A stretch of 64,000 nt of DNA. It comes from DATAES01 sp963721305 (GTDB taxonomy: Bacteria; Actinomycetota; Acidimicrobiia; Acidimicrobiales; JACDCH01). The position numbers and the translations under genes are program-made. Under the pieces are notes generated by a model. The model had not been told where the DNA came from. It saw nothing but the letters and a program-made list of their open reading frames with translations, and made no database searches. The stretch is taken from NCBI GenBank assembly GCA_963721305.1, contig CAVRIR010000006.1, forward strand, positions 248,001-312,000, written 5' to 3'. Below, piece by piece: positions 7,860 to 19,901 of this stretch; the first letter of the stretch is position 1; every line of letters starts with the position of its first letter.

Positions 7860-10800
7860 ATGCGCTATTCCGGGCCCCGAAGGTCGCTCGCAGCACTCGC
7901 CGCGATGGCGATGGTCGGGGCATTGACGGCACTGGTCACGTCCGCCGTCACCGCTCCTGCCGCGCTCGCGATTCCCGGACAGGGATCGCCATTCGATTGC
8001 AGCGGCGGAACCATCTATCAGGTCCAACGCGGCTCCGGCACCAACGGCATCTTGAACGCGGTCTCGGTCGGCTCGATGAGCGGCACGAATCCGGTCAGCG
8101 CCGCGCAGGTCAGCACCTCCATTCCGAACAATCAGCCCAACGCGCTCGGTATCACTGCGGGCGGTCTCGGCGCCTGGGCTCTCGCCCCGCAGGCCCCGAC
8201 AGTGAGTGGCGCCAACCTGACGTTCCAGTTGTACTCGTACAACACGAGCACGCAGGCGTGGACCAACCATCCGGCCGTCGTCAACACGGCCGGCAAGCTG
8301 CCTTCCGGCGTCACCGCAGCGAGCATCGCGAGCGGCGGGATAGTCGCCGGTGCCATCGATCCGCTCAGCGGGAATTACTACTGGGCGAGCCTGGCCAACG
8401 CGCCCACCAACGCGGTGACGATCTTCGGTTGGAACACCACCAGCAACACATCGATCGGTGTGGTGGCCAACTCCACATGGCCCGAGACCAATCCCGGAAC
8501 CACGAGCGGAACGAACGGCGACATCGCGTTCGACCGCGACGGTGATGTCTTCATCGTGAGCTCCGTCACCACCAACGCGGCATTGGGTCTGATCAAAGGC
8601 CCACTGCCGACGACACCCCAAACGACCCCGCCCACCCTCACCGATACGAGACTGACCACCTACGCCAATCCGAATTCGAACGCGTACAACGGGATCGCCT
8701 TCGACAACACCGGCAGCTTGTTCCTCCAGTTCTCCACGACGCCCGGCAATGGAACTGCGATCGTGAAGGTCGACCCGAACACCGGCACAGTCCTCGCCGG
8801 TCCGTCGGCCGTCAACTTCGCCGGCACCGGCGGCACGATCGGCGTCGACCTCGCGGCATGTTCGGTCCCGCCGGTCATGCAGCTCCAGAAGAACGTGGTC
8901 AACCGGCAGGCCGACACCGACCAGTTCAATCTGTCGATCACAGGCGGCGGGCTGTCCGGTGGCAACACGGCCACGACGAGCGGGACGGCCACTGGTGTCC
9001 AGGCTGCGAAGGCCGGTCCGGTGGTGGGCGTCACCGGCACCACCTACACCTTCGCCGAGACCGCGGCCGGGACGACGGTGCTCGCGAACTACACGACGAC
9101 CTACCAGTGCATCGACCAGGGTGCCGGTGGCGCGGTCGTCGCGTCGGGAACCGCGCAGAGCTTCAACTTCACGCTGCCAGCGCCCGGTCCAACCGAGACC
9201 GGCCAGTCGATCGTCTGCACGTTCACCAACAGCGCGCCGAGGCTCGTCGCGACCAAGGCTTCGTCGCCGGTGTCGACCACTCCGGTGGCCGAGGGCCAAG
9301 TCGTGACGTACACGTTGACCTTCGACAACAGCGGCGGCGGTCAGCCCGCCACCGTCAACTACACCGACAACCTCTCCAAGGTGTTGGACGACGCCACCGT
9401 CACGACACCACCTGCACTGGCGACCGGCAGTGGCTTGACGGTGTCACCGATCAGCGGCGGCACGTTCACCGTCACCGGAACGCTCGCCGCTCGGGCGACA
9501 GCCACGGTCACGTTCGCGGTGCGGGTGAACACACCGGACACCGGTGATCACCAGCTCGACAACTTCCTGGTGCTCACCGGCACGACACCGCCGGCGACCT
9601 GTCTGCCCTCGAATCCCGCGTGCACGACCAACCCCGTCCCCGCCTTGGTGGTCTCGAAGTCGGTGGTGCCAGCGTCGACCACACCGGTCGCCGAGGGTCA
9701 GATCCTCACGTACACGCTGACGTTCTCCAACGCCGCCGGCAAGGCGCCGGCCACCGTGAACCACACCGACGACCTCACCAAGGTCCTCGATGACGCCACC
9801 GTCACGACACCACCGGCGCTCGCGACCGGAACCGGGTTGGTGGTGTCGTCCATCAGCGGCGGCAAGTTCACCATCACCGGCGCGGTACCCGCGGGAACCA
9901 CGGCCACGGTCACGTTCGCGGTGCGGGTGAACACGCCGGACACCGGCGATCATCAACTCGACAACTTCCTGGTGCCCACCGGCACCACCCCACCTGCCAC
10001 CTGCCTGCCATCCAACCCGACGTGCACGACGAACCCCGTCCCCGCACTGGTCGTGACCAAGACCGCGGTTCCGGCCTCGACCACATCGGTCAACGAAGGT
10101 GACACGGTCACCTACACGCTCACGTTCTCCAACGCCGCCGGCAAGGCGCCGGCCACCGTGAACCACACCGACAACCTCACCAAGGTCCTCGACGACGCCA
10201 CCGTCACCACACCACCGGCCACCTCGAGCGGCCTGACCATCGGACCCATCACCGGTGGCACGTTCACCGTCACCGGCACCCTCGCCGCCGGAGCGACCGC
10301 CAGCGTCACCTTCGCCGTGAAGGTGAACACTCCCGACACCGGCGACCATCGCCTCGACAACTTCCTCGTGCCCACCGGCACCACCCCACCCGCCACCTGC
10401 CTGCCATCCAACCTGACGTGCACCACTCACCCCGTGCCCGCGCTCGTCGTCACCAAGACCGCCGTTCCCGCGTCAACGACAGCGGTGAGCGAGGGCCAGG
10501 TCATCACCTACACACTCACGTTCTCCAACGCCGCCGGCCAAGCACCGGCCACGGTCAACCACACCGACGACCTCACCAAGGTCCTCGACGACGCCACCGT
10601 CACCACCCCACCAACCCTGGCGACCGGAACCGGCTTGGTGGTGTCACCGATCAGCGGCGGCACGTTCACCGTCACCGGAACCCTCGCGCCCGGCGCCACG
10701 GCGACGGTCACGCTTGCCGTCACCGTCAACACACCCGACACCGGTAACCATCGGCTCGACAACTTCGTCGTTCCCACCGGCACCACCCCACCGGCCACGT

Positions 10801-13800
10801 GCTTGCCGTCCGACCCTACGTGCACCACTCACCCCGTGCCCGCGCTCTTGGTCACCAAGACCGCCGTTCCCGCGTCGACGACAGCGGTGAGCGAGGGCCA
10901 GGTCATCACGTACACGCTCACCTTCTCGAACGCCCTCGGCCAGGCACCGGCCACGGTCAACCACACCGACGACCTGTCCAAGGTGCTCGACGACGCCACC
11001 GTCACCACCCCGCCCGCACTCGCCACCGGTACCGGCCTCATCATCGGACCCATCACCGGTGGCACGTTCACCGTCACCGGAACCCTGGCCGCCGGCGCAA
11101 CGGCGACGGTCACGTTCGCGGTCACGGTCAACGCCCCCGACACGGGCAATCACCTGTTGGACAACTTCGTCGTTCCCACCGGCACCACCCCACCGGCCAC
11201 GTGCCTGCCGTCCAACCTCACCTGCACCACCCATCCCGTGCCCGCGCTCTTCGTCACCAAGACGGCGGTTCCCGCGTCGACGACTCCCGTCAACGAGGGA
11301 CAGGTCATCACCTACACCCTCACGTTCTCGGACGCCGCCGGCCAAGCACCGGCCACGGTCAACCACACCGACGACCTGTCCAAGGTGCTCGACGACGCCA
11401 CCGTCACCACCCCACCCGCACTCGCCACCGGTACCGGCCTCATCATCGGACCCATCACCGGTGGCACGTTCACCGTCACCGGAACCCTGGCCGCCGGCGC
11501 AACGGCGACGGTCACGTTCGCCGTCACCGTGAACACGCCTGACACCGGTGACCATCAGTTGGACAACTTCGTCGTCCCCACCGGCACCACACCGCCCGCG
11601 ACGTGCCTGCCCGCCGACGTGGCGTGCACCACGCATCCGGTCCCGGCGCTGGTGGTGACCAAGACGGCGGTTCCCGCCTCGACGACACCGGTCAACGAGG
11701 GGCAGGTCGTCACCTACACGCTCACCTTCGACAACGCCGCCGGCAAAGCACCGGCGACGGTCAACCACACCGACGACCTGTCCAAGGTGCTCGACGACGC
11801 CACCGTCACCACCCCACCAGCACTCGCCACCGGTACCGGTCTCATCGTCGGTCCGATCACCGGCGGCACGTTCACCGTCACCGGCGCAGTCCGCCCGGGT
11901 ACGACCGCCACCGTCACGTTCGCCGTCACGGTCAACACGCCTGACACCGGCAATCACCAGTTGGACAACTTCGTCGTCCCCACCGGCACGACACCGCCAG
12001 CGACGTGCCTGCCCGCCGACCTCGCCTGCACCACGCATCCCGTGCCCGCGCTGGTCGTCACCAAGACCGCAGTTCCCGCCTCGACGACACCGGTCAACGA
12101 GGGGCAGGTCGTCACCTACACGCTCACCTTCGACAACGCCGCCGGCAAAGCACCCGCCACCGTCAACCACACCGACGTCCTCACCAAGGTGCTCGACGAC
12201 GCCACCGTCACCACGCCGCCGGCCACCACCAGCGGGTTGACGGTGTCACCGATCACCGGCGGCACCTTCACCATCACCGGCGCAGTACCGCCCGGGACAA
12301 CAGCCACCGTCACCTTGGCCGTCACCGTGAACACCCCCGACACCGGTGACCATCAACTCGACAACTTCGTCGTCCCCACCGGCGCCACACCGCCCACCGA
12401 ATGCCTGCCGTCCGACCTGACGTGCACCACCCATCCCGTGCCCGCACTCGTCGTCACCAAGACCGCAGTTCCCGCCTCGACGACACCGGTCAACGAGGGG
12501 CAGGTCGTCACCTACACGCTCACCTTCGACAACGCTGCCGGCAAAGCACCCGCCACGGTCAACCACACCGACGACCTCACCAAGGTCCTCGACGACGCCA
12601 CCGTCACCACCCCACCCGCACTCGCCACCGGGACCGGCCTCATCATCGGACCCATCACCGGCGGCACCTTCACCATCACCGGCGCAGTACCGCCCGGGAC
12701 AACAGCCACCGTCACCTTGGCCGTCACCGTGAACACCCCCGACACCGGTGATCATCAACTCGACAACTTCGTCGTCCCCACCGGCACCACACCGCCCGCC
12801 GACGTGCCTGCCGTCCGACCTGACGTGCACCACCCATCCCGTGCCCGCACTCGTCGTCACCAAGACCGCAGTGCCACCGTCGACCACACCGGTCAACGAA
12901 GGCGACGTCGTCACCTACACGCTCACCTTCGACAACGCCGCCGGCAAAGCACCCGCCACCGTCAACCACACCGACGACCTCACCAAGGTGCTCGACGACG
13001 CCACCGTCACCACGCCGCCAGCCACCACCAGCGGGTTGACCATCGGACCGATCACCGGCGGCACCTTCACCATCACCGGCACCCTCGCCGCCGGCTCAAC
13101 GGCCCAGGTCACGTTGGCCGTCACCGTGAACACCCCCGACACCGGTGACCACCAGCTCGACAACTTCGTCGTCCCCACCGGCACCACCCCACCCGCCGAG
13201 TGCCTGCCATCGGACCCGACCTGCACCACCCATCCGGTCCCCGCGCTGGTCGTCACCAAGACCGCAGTGCCACCGTCGACCACTCCGGTGGTCGAGGGAC
13301 AAGTCGTGACGTACACGCTCACGTTCGACAACTCCGCCGGCAAGGCCCCCGCCACCGTCAACCACACCGACGACCTCACCAAGGTCCTCGACGACGCCAC
13401 CGTCACCACCCCACCAGCACTCGCCACCGGGACCGGCCTCATCATCGGACCGATCAGCGGTAATGCGTTCACGGTCACCGGGACGGTGGCTGCCGGTGAG
13501 ACCGCCACCGTCACGCTCGCCGTCACCGTCAACACCCCCGACTCCGGCAATCACCAGTTGGACAACTTCGTCGTCCCCACCGGCACGACACCGCCCACCG
13601 ATTGCCTGCCCGCCGACCTCGCCTGCACGACGCATCCTCTGCCGGCGCTCGTCGTCACCAAGACCGCAGTTCCCGCCTCGACGACGCCAGTGAACGAGGG
13701 CGACGTCGTCTCCTACACGCTCACCTTCGACAACTCCGCCGGCAAAGCACCCGCCACCGTCAACCACACCGACGACCTCACCAAGGTCCTCGACGACGCC

Positions 13801-16239
13801 ACCGTCACCACCCCTCCAGCCACCACCAGCGGCCTGGCCATCGGGACCATCACCAACGGTGCGTTCACCATCACCGGCACCCTCGCCGCCGGTGAGACCG
13901 CCACCGTCACGCTCGCCGTCACCGTCAACACCCCCGACACCGGCGACCATCAACTCGACAACTTCGTCGTCCCCACCGGCACCACCCCGCCCGAGACGTG
14001 CCTGCCCGCCGACCTCGCCTGCACCACCCATCCTCTGCCGGCGCTCGTCGTCACCAAGACCGCCGACCCCGCCTCGACGACGCCCGTGAACGAGGGCGAC
14101 GTCGTCTCCTACACGCTCACCTTCGACAACGCTGCCGGCAAAGCACCCGCCACCGTCGACCACACCGACGACCTCACCAAGGTCCTCGACGACGCCACCG
14201 TCACCACCCCTCCAGCCACCACCAGCGGCCTGGCCATCGGGACCATCACCAACGGTGCGTTCACCATCACCGGCACCCTCGCCGCCGGTGAGACCGCCAC
14301 CGTCACGCTCGCCGTCACCGTCAACGCACCCGACACCGGCGACCACCAACTCGACAACTTCGTCGTCCCCACCGGCACCACCCCGCCCGAGACGTGCCTG
14401 CCCGCCGACCTCGCCTGCACCACCCATCCTCTGCCGGCGCTCGTCGTCACCAAGACCGCCGACCCCGCCTCGACCACCCCGGTGGTCGAGGGACAAGTCG
14501 TGACGTACACGCTCACCTTCGACAACGCTGCCGGCAAAGCACCCGCCACCGTCGACCACACCGACGACCTGACGGGCGTTGTCGACGACGCCACCGTCAC
14601 CACCCCTCCTGCCACCACCAGCGGCCTGGCCATCGGGCCCGTCACCGGAACCTTCACCATCACCGGCACCCTCGCCGCGGGCGAGACCGCCACCGTCACG
14701 CTTGCCGTCACCGTCAACACCCCCGACACCGGCGACCACCAACTCGACAACTTCGTCGTCCCCACCGGCACCACCCCGCCCACCGAATGCCTGCCCTCGG
14801 ACCCGACGTGCACAACGCATCCGGTCCCCGCACTGGTCGTCACCAAGACCGCAGTGCCACCCTCGACCACACCGGTCAATGAAGGCGCCGAAGTCACCTA
14901 CACCCTCACCTTCGACAACTCCGCCGGCAAAGCACCCGCCACCGTCGACCACACCGACGCCCTGGCTGACGTGCTCGACGACGCCACCGTCACGAATCCT
15001 CCGGTTCTGGTCACCGGTACCGGACTGACCATCGGACCGATCACCGGAGCGGCGTTCACCATCACCGGAACGATCGGCGCAGGTGAGACCGCCACCGTCA
15101 CGTTCAGCGTCACCGTGAACCGCCCTGTCACGGGAAATCACGACTTGGACAACTTCATCGTGCCGACGGGGACACAGCCGCCGACTGTGTGCGAGCGGAC
15201 AGACGTCACGTGTACGACGCATCCGATCGCGGGTCTGGTGGTGTCGAAGACCGTCGACCCGCCGTCGACGACACCGGTCAACGAAGGTGATGTCCTCACG
15301 TACACCCTGACGTTCGACAACACCACCGGCCTGGCACCGGCGACGGTCGACCACACCGACGACCTCACCAAGGTGCTCGATGACGCCACCGTCACGACAC
15401 CACCGGTTCTGGCAACCGGTATCGGACTGACCATCGGACCGATCACCAACGGTGCGTTCACCATCACCGGTGCCGTACCGGCCGGGACGACAGCCACGGT
15501 GACCTTCAAAGTCACCGTCAACACGCCCGTCACCGGTGATCACCAGCTCGACAACTTCCTGATCCCGACGGGATCGACGCCGCCCGATGTCTGCGTGGCC
15601 GAGCCGGGCAACCCATCCACGCTGCGCGCCGCCGCTGCGCCCGACCCGGCACCACCCACGTGCACGACGAACCCGGTCCCGGGTCTGGTCGTGACCAAGT
15701 CGGTGGTGCCCGCATCGAGGACATCGGTGGCCGAGGGACAGCTGCTCACCTACACCTTGACGTTCTCCAACGCGGCCGGCAAAGCACCGGCGACGGTGAA
15801 CCACACCGACGATCTGTCGAAGGTCCTCGACGACGCCAGAGTCACCACACCACCTGCGCTCGCCACCGGTACCGGGCTGACGATCGGACCGATCACCGGA
15901 GCGGCGTTCACCATCACGGGAACGATCGAAGCGGGCGCGACCGCGACAGTCACGTTCGCGGCGACCGTCAACTCACCCGACACGGGCGATCGTGAAGTGA
16001 CCAACTTCGTCGTGCCAACCGGGACGACCCCGCCCGCGACCTGCGAGGCCACCAACCCCACCTGCACCACGAACCCCGTGAAGCCGCCCGCGGGCGCTTC
16101 CGAAGAAGGGCAGACGACCGCAGCTCCGCTGGCCAGAACCGGAGCGGATCTCTCCCTGCCGCTGCGGCTCGGCGCGCTCCTGGTTCTTGGCGGAGCGGCA
16201 GCACTCGCGCTTGGGCGTCGGCGCCGACGCACTGCATGA
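7860..16239 (+). CDS. Giant cell-wall-anchored protein with 17 DUF11-like repeats (one frameshift near 12,800)
   Basis: The gene encodes about 2,792 residues if one extra base is removed. The order is a signal peptide (MRYSGPRRSL then a hydrophobic stretch ending near PAALA), a roughly 340-residue propeller-like head, a SpaA/prealbumin-like domain ending near residue 459, and 17 tandem DUF11-like beta-sandwich repeats of about 132 residues. It ends with a sorting signal: LARTG (16129-16143), a hydrophobic helix and RRRRR. It should be exported and fixed to the cell wall. Near 12,799 the sequence reads cccgccgacg where sister repeats read cccgcgacg. This shifts the frame, so the first frame runs on to a false stop at 13148 and the true frame continues to 16239. 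No sortase gene is in the window. Confidence 0.9.
9237..16080 (+). repeat. Tandem array of 17 coding repeats, about 396-402 bp each
   Basis: Each unit opens with PALVVTKTAVPASTT or a variant, continues with NEGQVVTYTLTF and the KVLDDATVTTPP block, and ends with DNFVVPTGTTPP and CTTHPVP. Units start near 9237, 9637, 10040, 10436, 10838, 11243, 11645, 12047, 12443, 12845, 13243, 13642, 14040, 14440, 14830, 15230 and 15680. Middle units are nearly identical at DNA level over long runs, whereas the first and last units are more diverged, as expected for recent expansion by unequal exchange or gene conversion. The array also opens long meaningless frames on the opposite strand. Confidence 0.95.
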
Positions 16240-16290
16240 GCCTGCTGACGGAACATCTATCGCACCGGGATCCTCGGTAGCCGCGCGCAC

Positions 16291-16941
16291 ATGCCTTCGA
16301 GAACAGGACGGCGGCGGGCGCAGTTGATCGGTCGTTGCGCGCTCAGCGCACTGATCGTCGCCGCCCTCGCGCTCGACGCATGCAGCAGCAGTAGTGGAAG
16401 TGCGGGCAAGAACGCGAGTAGCGGCGTGCCAGGCGGATCCGAGAGCTCCGCCGGTGCGGAGTCGACGCAGGGCGCCGACGGTAGCGACTCGAAACCAGAC
16501 GTGGCGCCCGCCATCGGGACGGCCAACGTCTCCGTCGGCCCAACCGTCACGACGCTCGCGGTTCAGCTGTGCATCCAAACGCCTGGAAACGGCCTGAACG
16601 TCACCGCGCAGGGACCTAGTACGCCGCCAGAGACGCTGACGCTGAACGTCACTGCTCCGATCACCGGCAGCACGCTGGTGTACACGACACGCAAGGACGA
16701 CGACAGCTTCGTGACGCACTCCATGGCGCCTTCGAGCTCGACGCAGGGATCGGTCGACGGTCTTCGGGTTCGGGTCGCGGGCAACGCAGTGCAACAGGCG
16801 TACACACGCACGGGCAAGCCGCAGGGCAAGGCAACGTCCGAAGCGGTGACCGTCGACGCGACATGTCAGAGGATCCAGCCGCCCAACCCGGCACCCCAGA
16901 TCGCCACCACCTCGCCTCCGACGACGAAGTCGTCGCGATAG
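16291..16941 (+). CDS. Secreted lipoprotein, function unknown
   Basis: The 216-residue product has a basic start, a hydrophobic run and an ALDAC lipobox near residue 30, followed by a Ser/Gly-rich linker typical of actinobacterial lipoproteins. The rest is a small beta-rich domain ending in a Thr/Pro/Ser-rich tail. It lies 51 bases after the giant surface-protein gene on the same strand and may be part of the same surface system. I do not recognise the domain. Confidence 0.72.
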   Translation: MPSRTGRRRAQLIGRCALSALIVAALALDACSSSSGSAGKNASSGVPGGSESSAGAESTQGADGSDSKPDVAPAIGTANVSVGPTVTTLAVQLCIQTPGNGLNVTAQGPSTPPETLTLNVTAPITGSTLVYTTRKDDDSFVTHSMAPSSSTQGSVDGLRVRVAGNAVQQAYTRTGKPQGKATSEAVTVDATCQRIQPPNPAPQIATTSPPTTKSSR

Positions 16942-16965
16942 CAACGCGCTCGGGCGGGTGCACCG

Positions 16966-18510
16966 CTAGATCACGAGCGAGTCGTGGCCTTCCCAGTAGC
17001 GCTCGCGCAGCCGGCGCTTGTAGAGCTTGCCGTTCGGATCGCGGGGCAGCTCATCGACGAAGTCGACGGAACGCGGGCACTTGTACGAAGCAAGCTCGTC
17101 GCGGCAGAACGCGAGGATCTCCTCCTCGAGCTCGGACCCGACGGCATCCGGATCCGTCGCTTGGACGACGGCCTTCACCGCTTCACCCATCTCCGAGTCG
17201 GGCACGCCGATCACCGCGACGTCAAGCACCGCAGGATGTGACAGCAGCACGTTCTCGGCTTCCTGTGGGTACACGTTGACTCCGCCCGAGATGATCATGT
17301 GGGCCTGACGGTCGGTGACATACAGGTAGCCGTCTTCGTCGAGGTAACCGATGTCGCCCAACGTCCGCCATCCCTTGTCGTTGAGGATGGACGCCGTCTT
17401 CTCCGGGTCGTTGTGGTACTCGAACGGACGCCCGCCGGCGAAGTACACGAGCCCCGGTTCGCCCGGCGGGAGCTCGGTTCCGTCCTCGTCCACGATGTGG
17501 CACTCGTTCATCGGACGACCGACCGAGCCGGGATGCGCGAGCCACTCCTGCGCGGTGATCGCCGTCGAGCCGATGTCCTCGGTACCGGCGTAGTACTCGA
17601 ACAGGATCGGTCCCCACCATTCGATCATCTGGCGCTTGACGGCCACGGGACACGGCGCGGCCGCGTGCACCGCCATCTCGAGGCTCGACAGGTCGGCGCG
17701 GTCGCGTACGTCGTGCGGAAGGCGGAGCATGCGCGTGAACATCGTCGGTACGAACTGGCTGTGGGTGACGCGGTAGCGCTCGATGAGCTCGAGGCACTGC
17801 GCAGGATCGAACTTCTCCATCACGACGACCGTGCCGCCGAGGCGATGCACGGACATCGAGTACACGAGCGGCGCGGAGTGATAGAGCGGGGCAGGCGAGA
17901 GGTACACCTTTCCGGGAGCGATGCCGTAGTGGGCGATGCCCTGTGCGATCTGCACGGGCGCGGCGGCGGGATCACCGAAGGCCGTACCGGGCCGTTCCTT
18001 GCGGACGCCCTTCGGGCGCCCGGTGGTGCCCGACGAGTACAACATCTCGCGACCTTCCTGCTCGTCGAGCGCGCCGCCGTCGACCGCGGCAAGCAGCGCC
18101 TCGTACGACTCGAAGCCGGGCAGCTCGCCGTCCGCCGACACGCGGATCGCGACTCGCGCGAGATCGAGCCCGTCGACGACGTCCGCCATCGCGGCGGACG
18201 ACACGAGCGCGGTTGCGCCGCAGTCGTCGAGCACGTACTGCACCTCGGAAGCATGCAGATGGCTGTTGATCGCGGTGTAGTGCAGGCCCGAGCGTTGCGC
18301 GGCCCACGCGACCTCGAGATACGCGCGGTTGTTCTCCATCACGATCGCGATGTGGTCACCCGGCTGCATGCCTCGGGTTCGCAGCGCGCGAGCGAAGTGG
18401 GTCGAGCGCCGGTCGAGCTCCGCATACGTGACCTGCTCGCCCGACGACGCCATGACGATCGCGATCGACTCGGGCGCGCGCGACGCGTGCGCCGACGGTG
18501 TGAAGGACAT
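16966..18510 (-). CDS. Acyl-CoA synthetase (AMP-forming, FadD type)
   Basis: The 514-residue ANL-superfamily ligase has the phosphate loop LYSSGTTGRPKGV, the A5 motif YYAGTEDIG, the hinge and A8 region (LGDIGYLDEDGY, then ISGGVNVYPQE) and the catalytic Lys in PNGKLYKR. It activates a carboxylic acid to its CoA thioester via an acyl-adenylate in the cytoplasm. The ATG at 18510 starts the family-typical N-terminus and lies 26 bases after the end of the amidohydrolase gene, so the two form one leftward operon. The substrate is unknown. Confidence 0.94.
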   Translation of the reverse strand: MSFTPSAHASRAPESIAIVMASSGEQVTYAELDRRSTHFARALRTRGMQPGDHIAIVMENNRAYLEVAWAAQRSGLHYTAINSHLHASEVQYVLDDCGATALVSSAAMADVVDGLDLARVAIRVSADGELPGFESYEALLAAVDGGALDEQEGREMLYSSGTTGRPKGVRKERPGTAFGDPAAAPVQIAQGIAHYGIAPGKVYLSPAPLYHSAPLVYSMSVHRLGGTVVVMEKFDPAQCLELIERYRVTHSQFVPTMFTRMLRLPHDVRDRADLSSLEMAVHAAAPCPVAVKRQMIEWWGPILFEYYAGTEDIGSTAITAQEWLAHPGSVGRPMNECHIVDEDGTELPPGEPGLVYFAGGRPFEYHNDPEKTASILNDKGWRTLGDIGYLDEDGYLYVTDRQAHMIISGGVNVYPQEAENVLLSHPAVLDVAVIGVPDSEMGEAVKAVVQATDPDAVGSELEEEILAFCRDELASYKCPRSVDFVDELPRDPNGKLYKRRLRERYWEGHDSLVI

Positions 18511-18536
18511 CGCCGGATCTCCGGCGACGGCGTCGC

Positions 18537-19820
18537 TCAACGACTGGAGGGAACGCCGAGATCGACCGAGCGCACCGCGTGGCCCCCGACCTTCGCCGCG
18601 TTGGTGGAACGGATGGCGACGTCGTGGCCGACCGCGCGCTGCCCGCAGCGCACCGACCGTGCAGTTCTCCTTGCCGCCGAGCACGCGTGAACGGGTCGTA
18701 CTTGAAGTGCTTCATGGCGTTGAGGTGCGTGACGCGATCGACGTCGGCGTCACTCACACCGTCGAAGTGCACCATGACCTCTTCCGGCGCGAACGGCCAC
18801 GTCGAGTCGGAGTGCGGGTAGTCGCACTCCCACATCACGTGGTCCATGTTGAGGAAGTCGCGGCTCGCCATGCCGAACTTGTCGTCGATGAAGCAGGTCA
18901 GGACGTGCTCGTTGAAGACCTCGCTCGGCAACCTGTCGCCGAAGTCCTGCCCGGTCCAGGCGTGGTGGCGGCGGTAGTTGTAGTCGACCCGCTCCAGGAA
19001 GTACGGGATCCAGCCGATGCCGCCCTCGGAGAGCGCGATCTTCAGGTCCGGGAACTTCCGGAGCACCGGCGACCAGATCAGGTCGGCCGCCGCCTGCACG
19101 ATGTTGATCGGCGTCAGCGTGATGAGGCAGTCGATCGGCGCGTCCGGCGCGGTGATCACGAGCTGCGAGGACGAACCGATGTGCAGGCAGACCACGACGC
19201 CCTCGTCGCTGCACGCCTGCCAGAACGGGTCCCAGTGGTCGGAGTGGAAGCTCGGCCAGCCGAGCTTCGACGGGTTCTCGGAGAAGGTCACCGCGTGCGC
19301 GCCCTTGGCGGCGGTGCGCCGGACCTCGGCGGCCAGCACCTCGGGATCCCAGATGGCCGGCAGCGAGCACGGGATGAACCGGCCCGGATGGGTGCCGCAC
19401 CAGTCGTCGATGTGCCAGTCGTTGTAGGCCCGGACCATCGCGAGGGCGACGTCCTTGTCCTCGGTGCGGGCGAACAGCTGGCCGCAGAACTGGGGGAACG
19501 ACGGGAAGCACAGCGAGCCGAGCACGCCGTTGGCGTCCATGTCCTTCACCCGCTCGTCGATGTCGTAGCAGCCGGCGCGCAGCTCGGCGAACGACGTCGG
19601 CTCCATGCCGTACTCCTCGGGCGGCCGGCCGGCGACCGCGTTGAGCGCGACGTTGCGCGATCGCCTGGTCCTCGTAGACCCACGCGTTGGTGCCGTCGTC
19701 GCGGGTGACGAACTTCGGCGCGAGGTCGACGTACTTCGCCGGCAGCCGGCCCTCGAACAGGTGCGGGGGCTCGACCACGTGGTCGTCGACGCTCACCAGC
19801 ACCATGTCCTCGATGTTCAT
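18537..19820 (-). pseudogene. Amidohydrolase family 2 (ACMSD-like TIM barrel), three +1 frameshifts
   Basis: Joined across frames, this encodes about 426 residues of a metal-dependent TIM-barrel hydrolase or decarboxylase. The N-terminus (MNIEDMVLVSVDDHVVE) carries a DxH-type metal motif and the C-terminal half has WECDYPHSDS. Each frame change (near 19,655, 18,692 and 18,640) is repaired by removing one base, after which the end reads VRSVDLGVPSSR and stop. The long intact middle suggests a working gene with sequence errors or a very young pseudogene. It precedes the CoA ligase gene, and the shared operator at 19848 lies just upstream of its start. Confidence 0.8.
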
Positions 19821-19847
19821 CAGCAGATCCCCCGTCGAACCGCGAAC

Positions 19848-19861
19848 TAACATGTGTGTCA
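19848..19861. promoter_or_regulatory. Operator copy A: TAACA-N4-TGTCA
   Basis: TAACATGTGTGTCA lies in the 81-base gap between the divergent amidohydrolase (start 19820) and enoyl-CoA hydratase (start 19902). It matches three other sites in the island (22155, 23812, 26452) with identical half-site spacing. TAACA and TGTCA form an imperfect palindrome, as expected for a TetR-family operator. Confidence 0.65.
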
Positions 19862-19901
19862 CACGACTCTAGCGTTCTGCCCGCCCACTCGAGGAGCCGA
19901 G

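Noticed and set aside
13096..15804. A 902-residue minus-strand open frame, and similar ones at 9444-10430, 10644-12170 and 7851-9299
   Set aside because: They lie antisense to the repeat array. They are Gly/Asp/Val-rich with the same period as the sense repeats and have no start context. They are shadows produced by high GC and repetition.
9237..16080. CRISPR-like periodic repeat
   Set aside because: The period is about 400 bp, the array is in frame and encodes DUF11-like domains, and no short repeat/spacer pattern exists.
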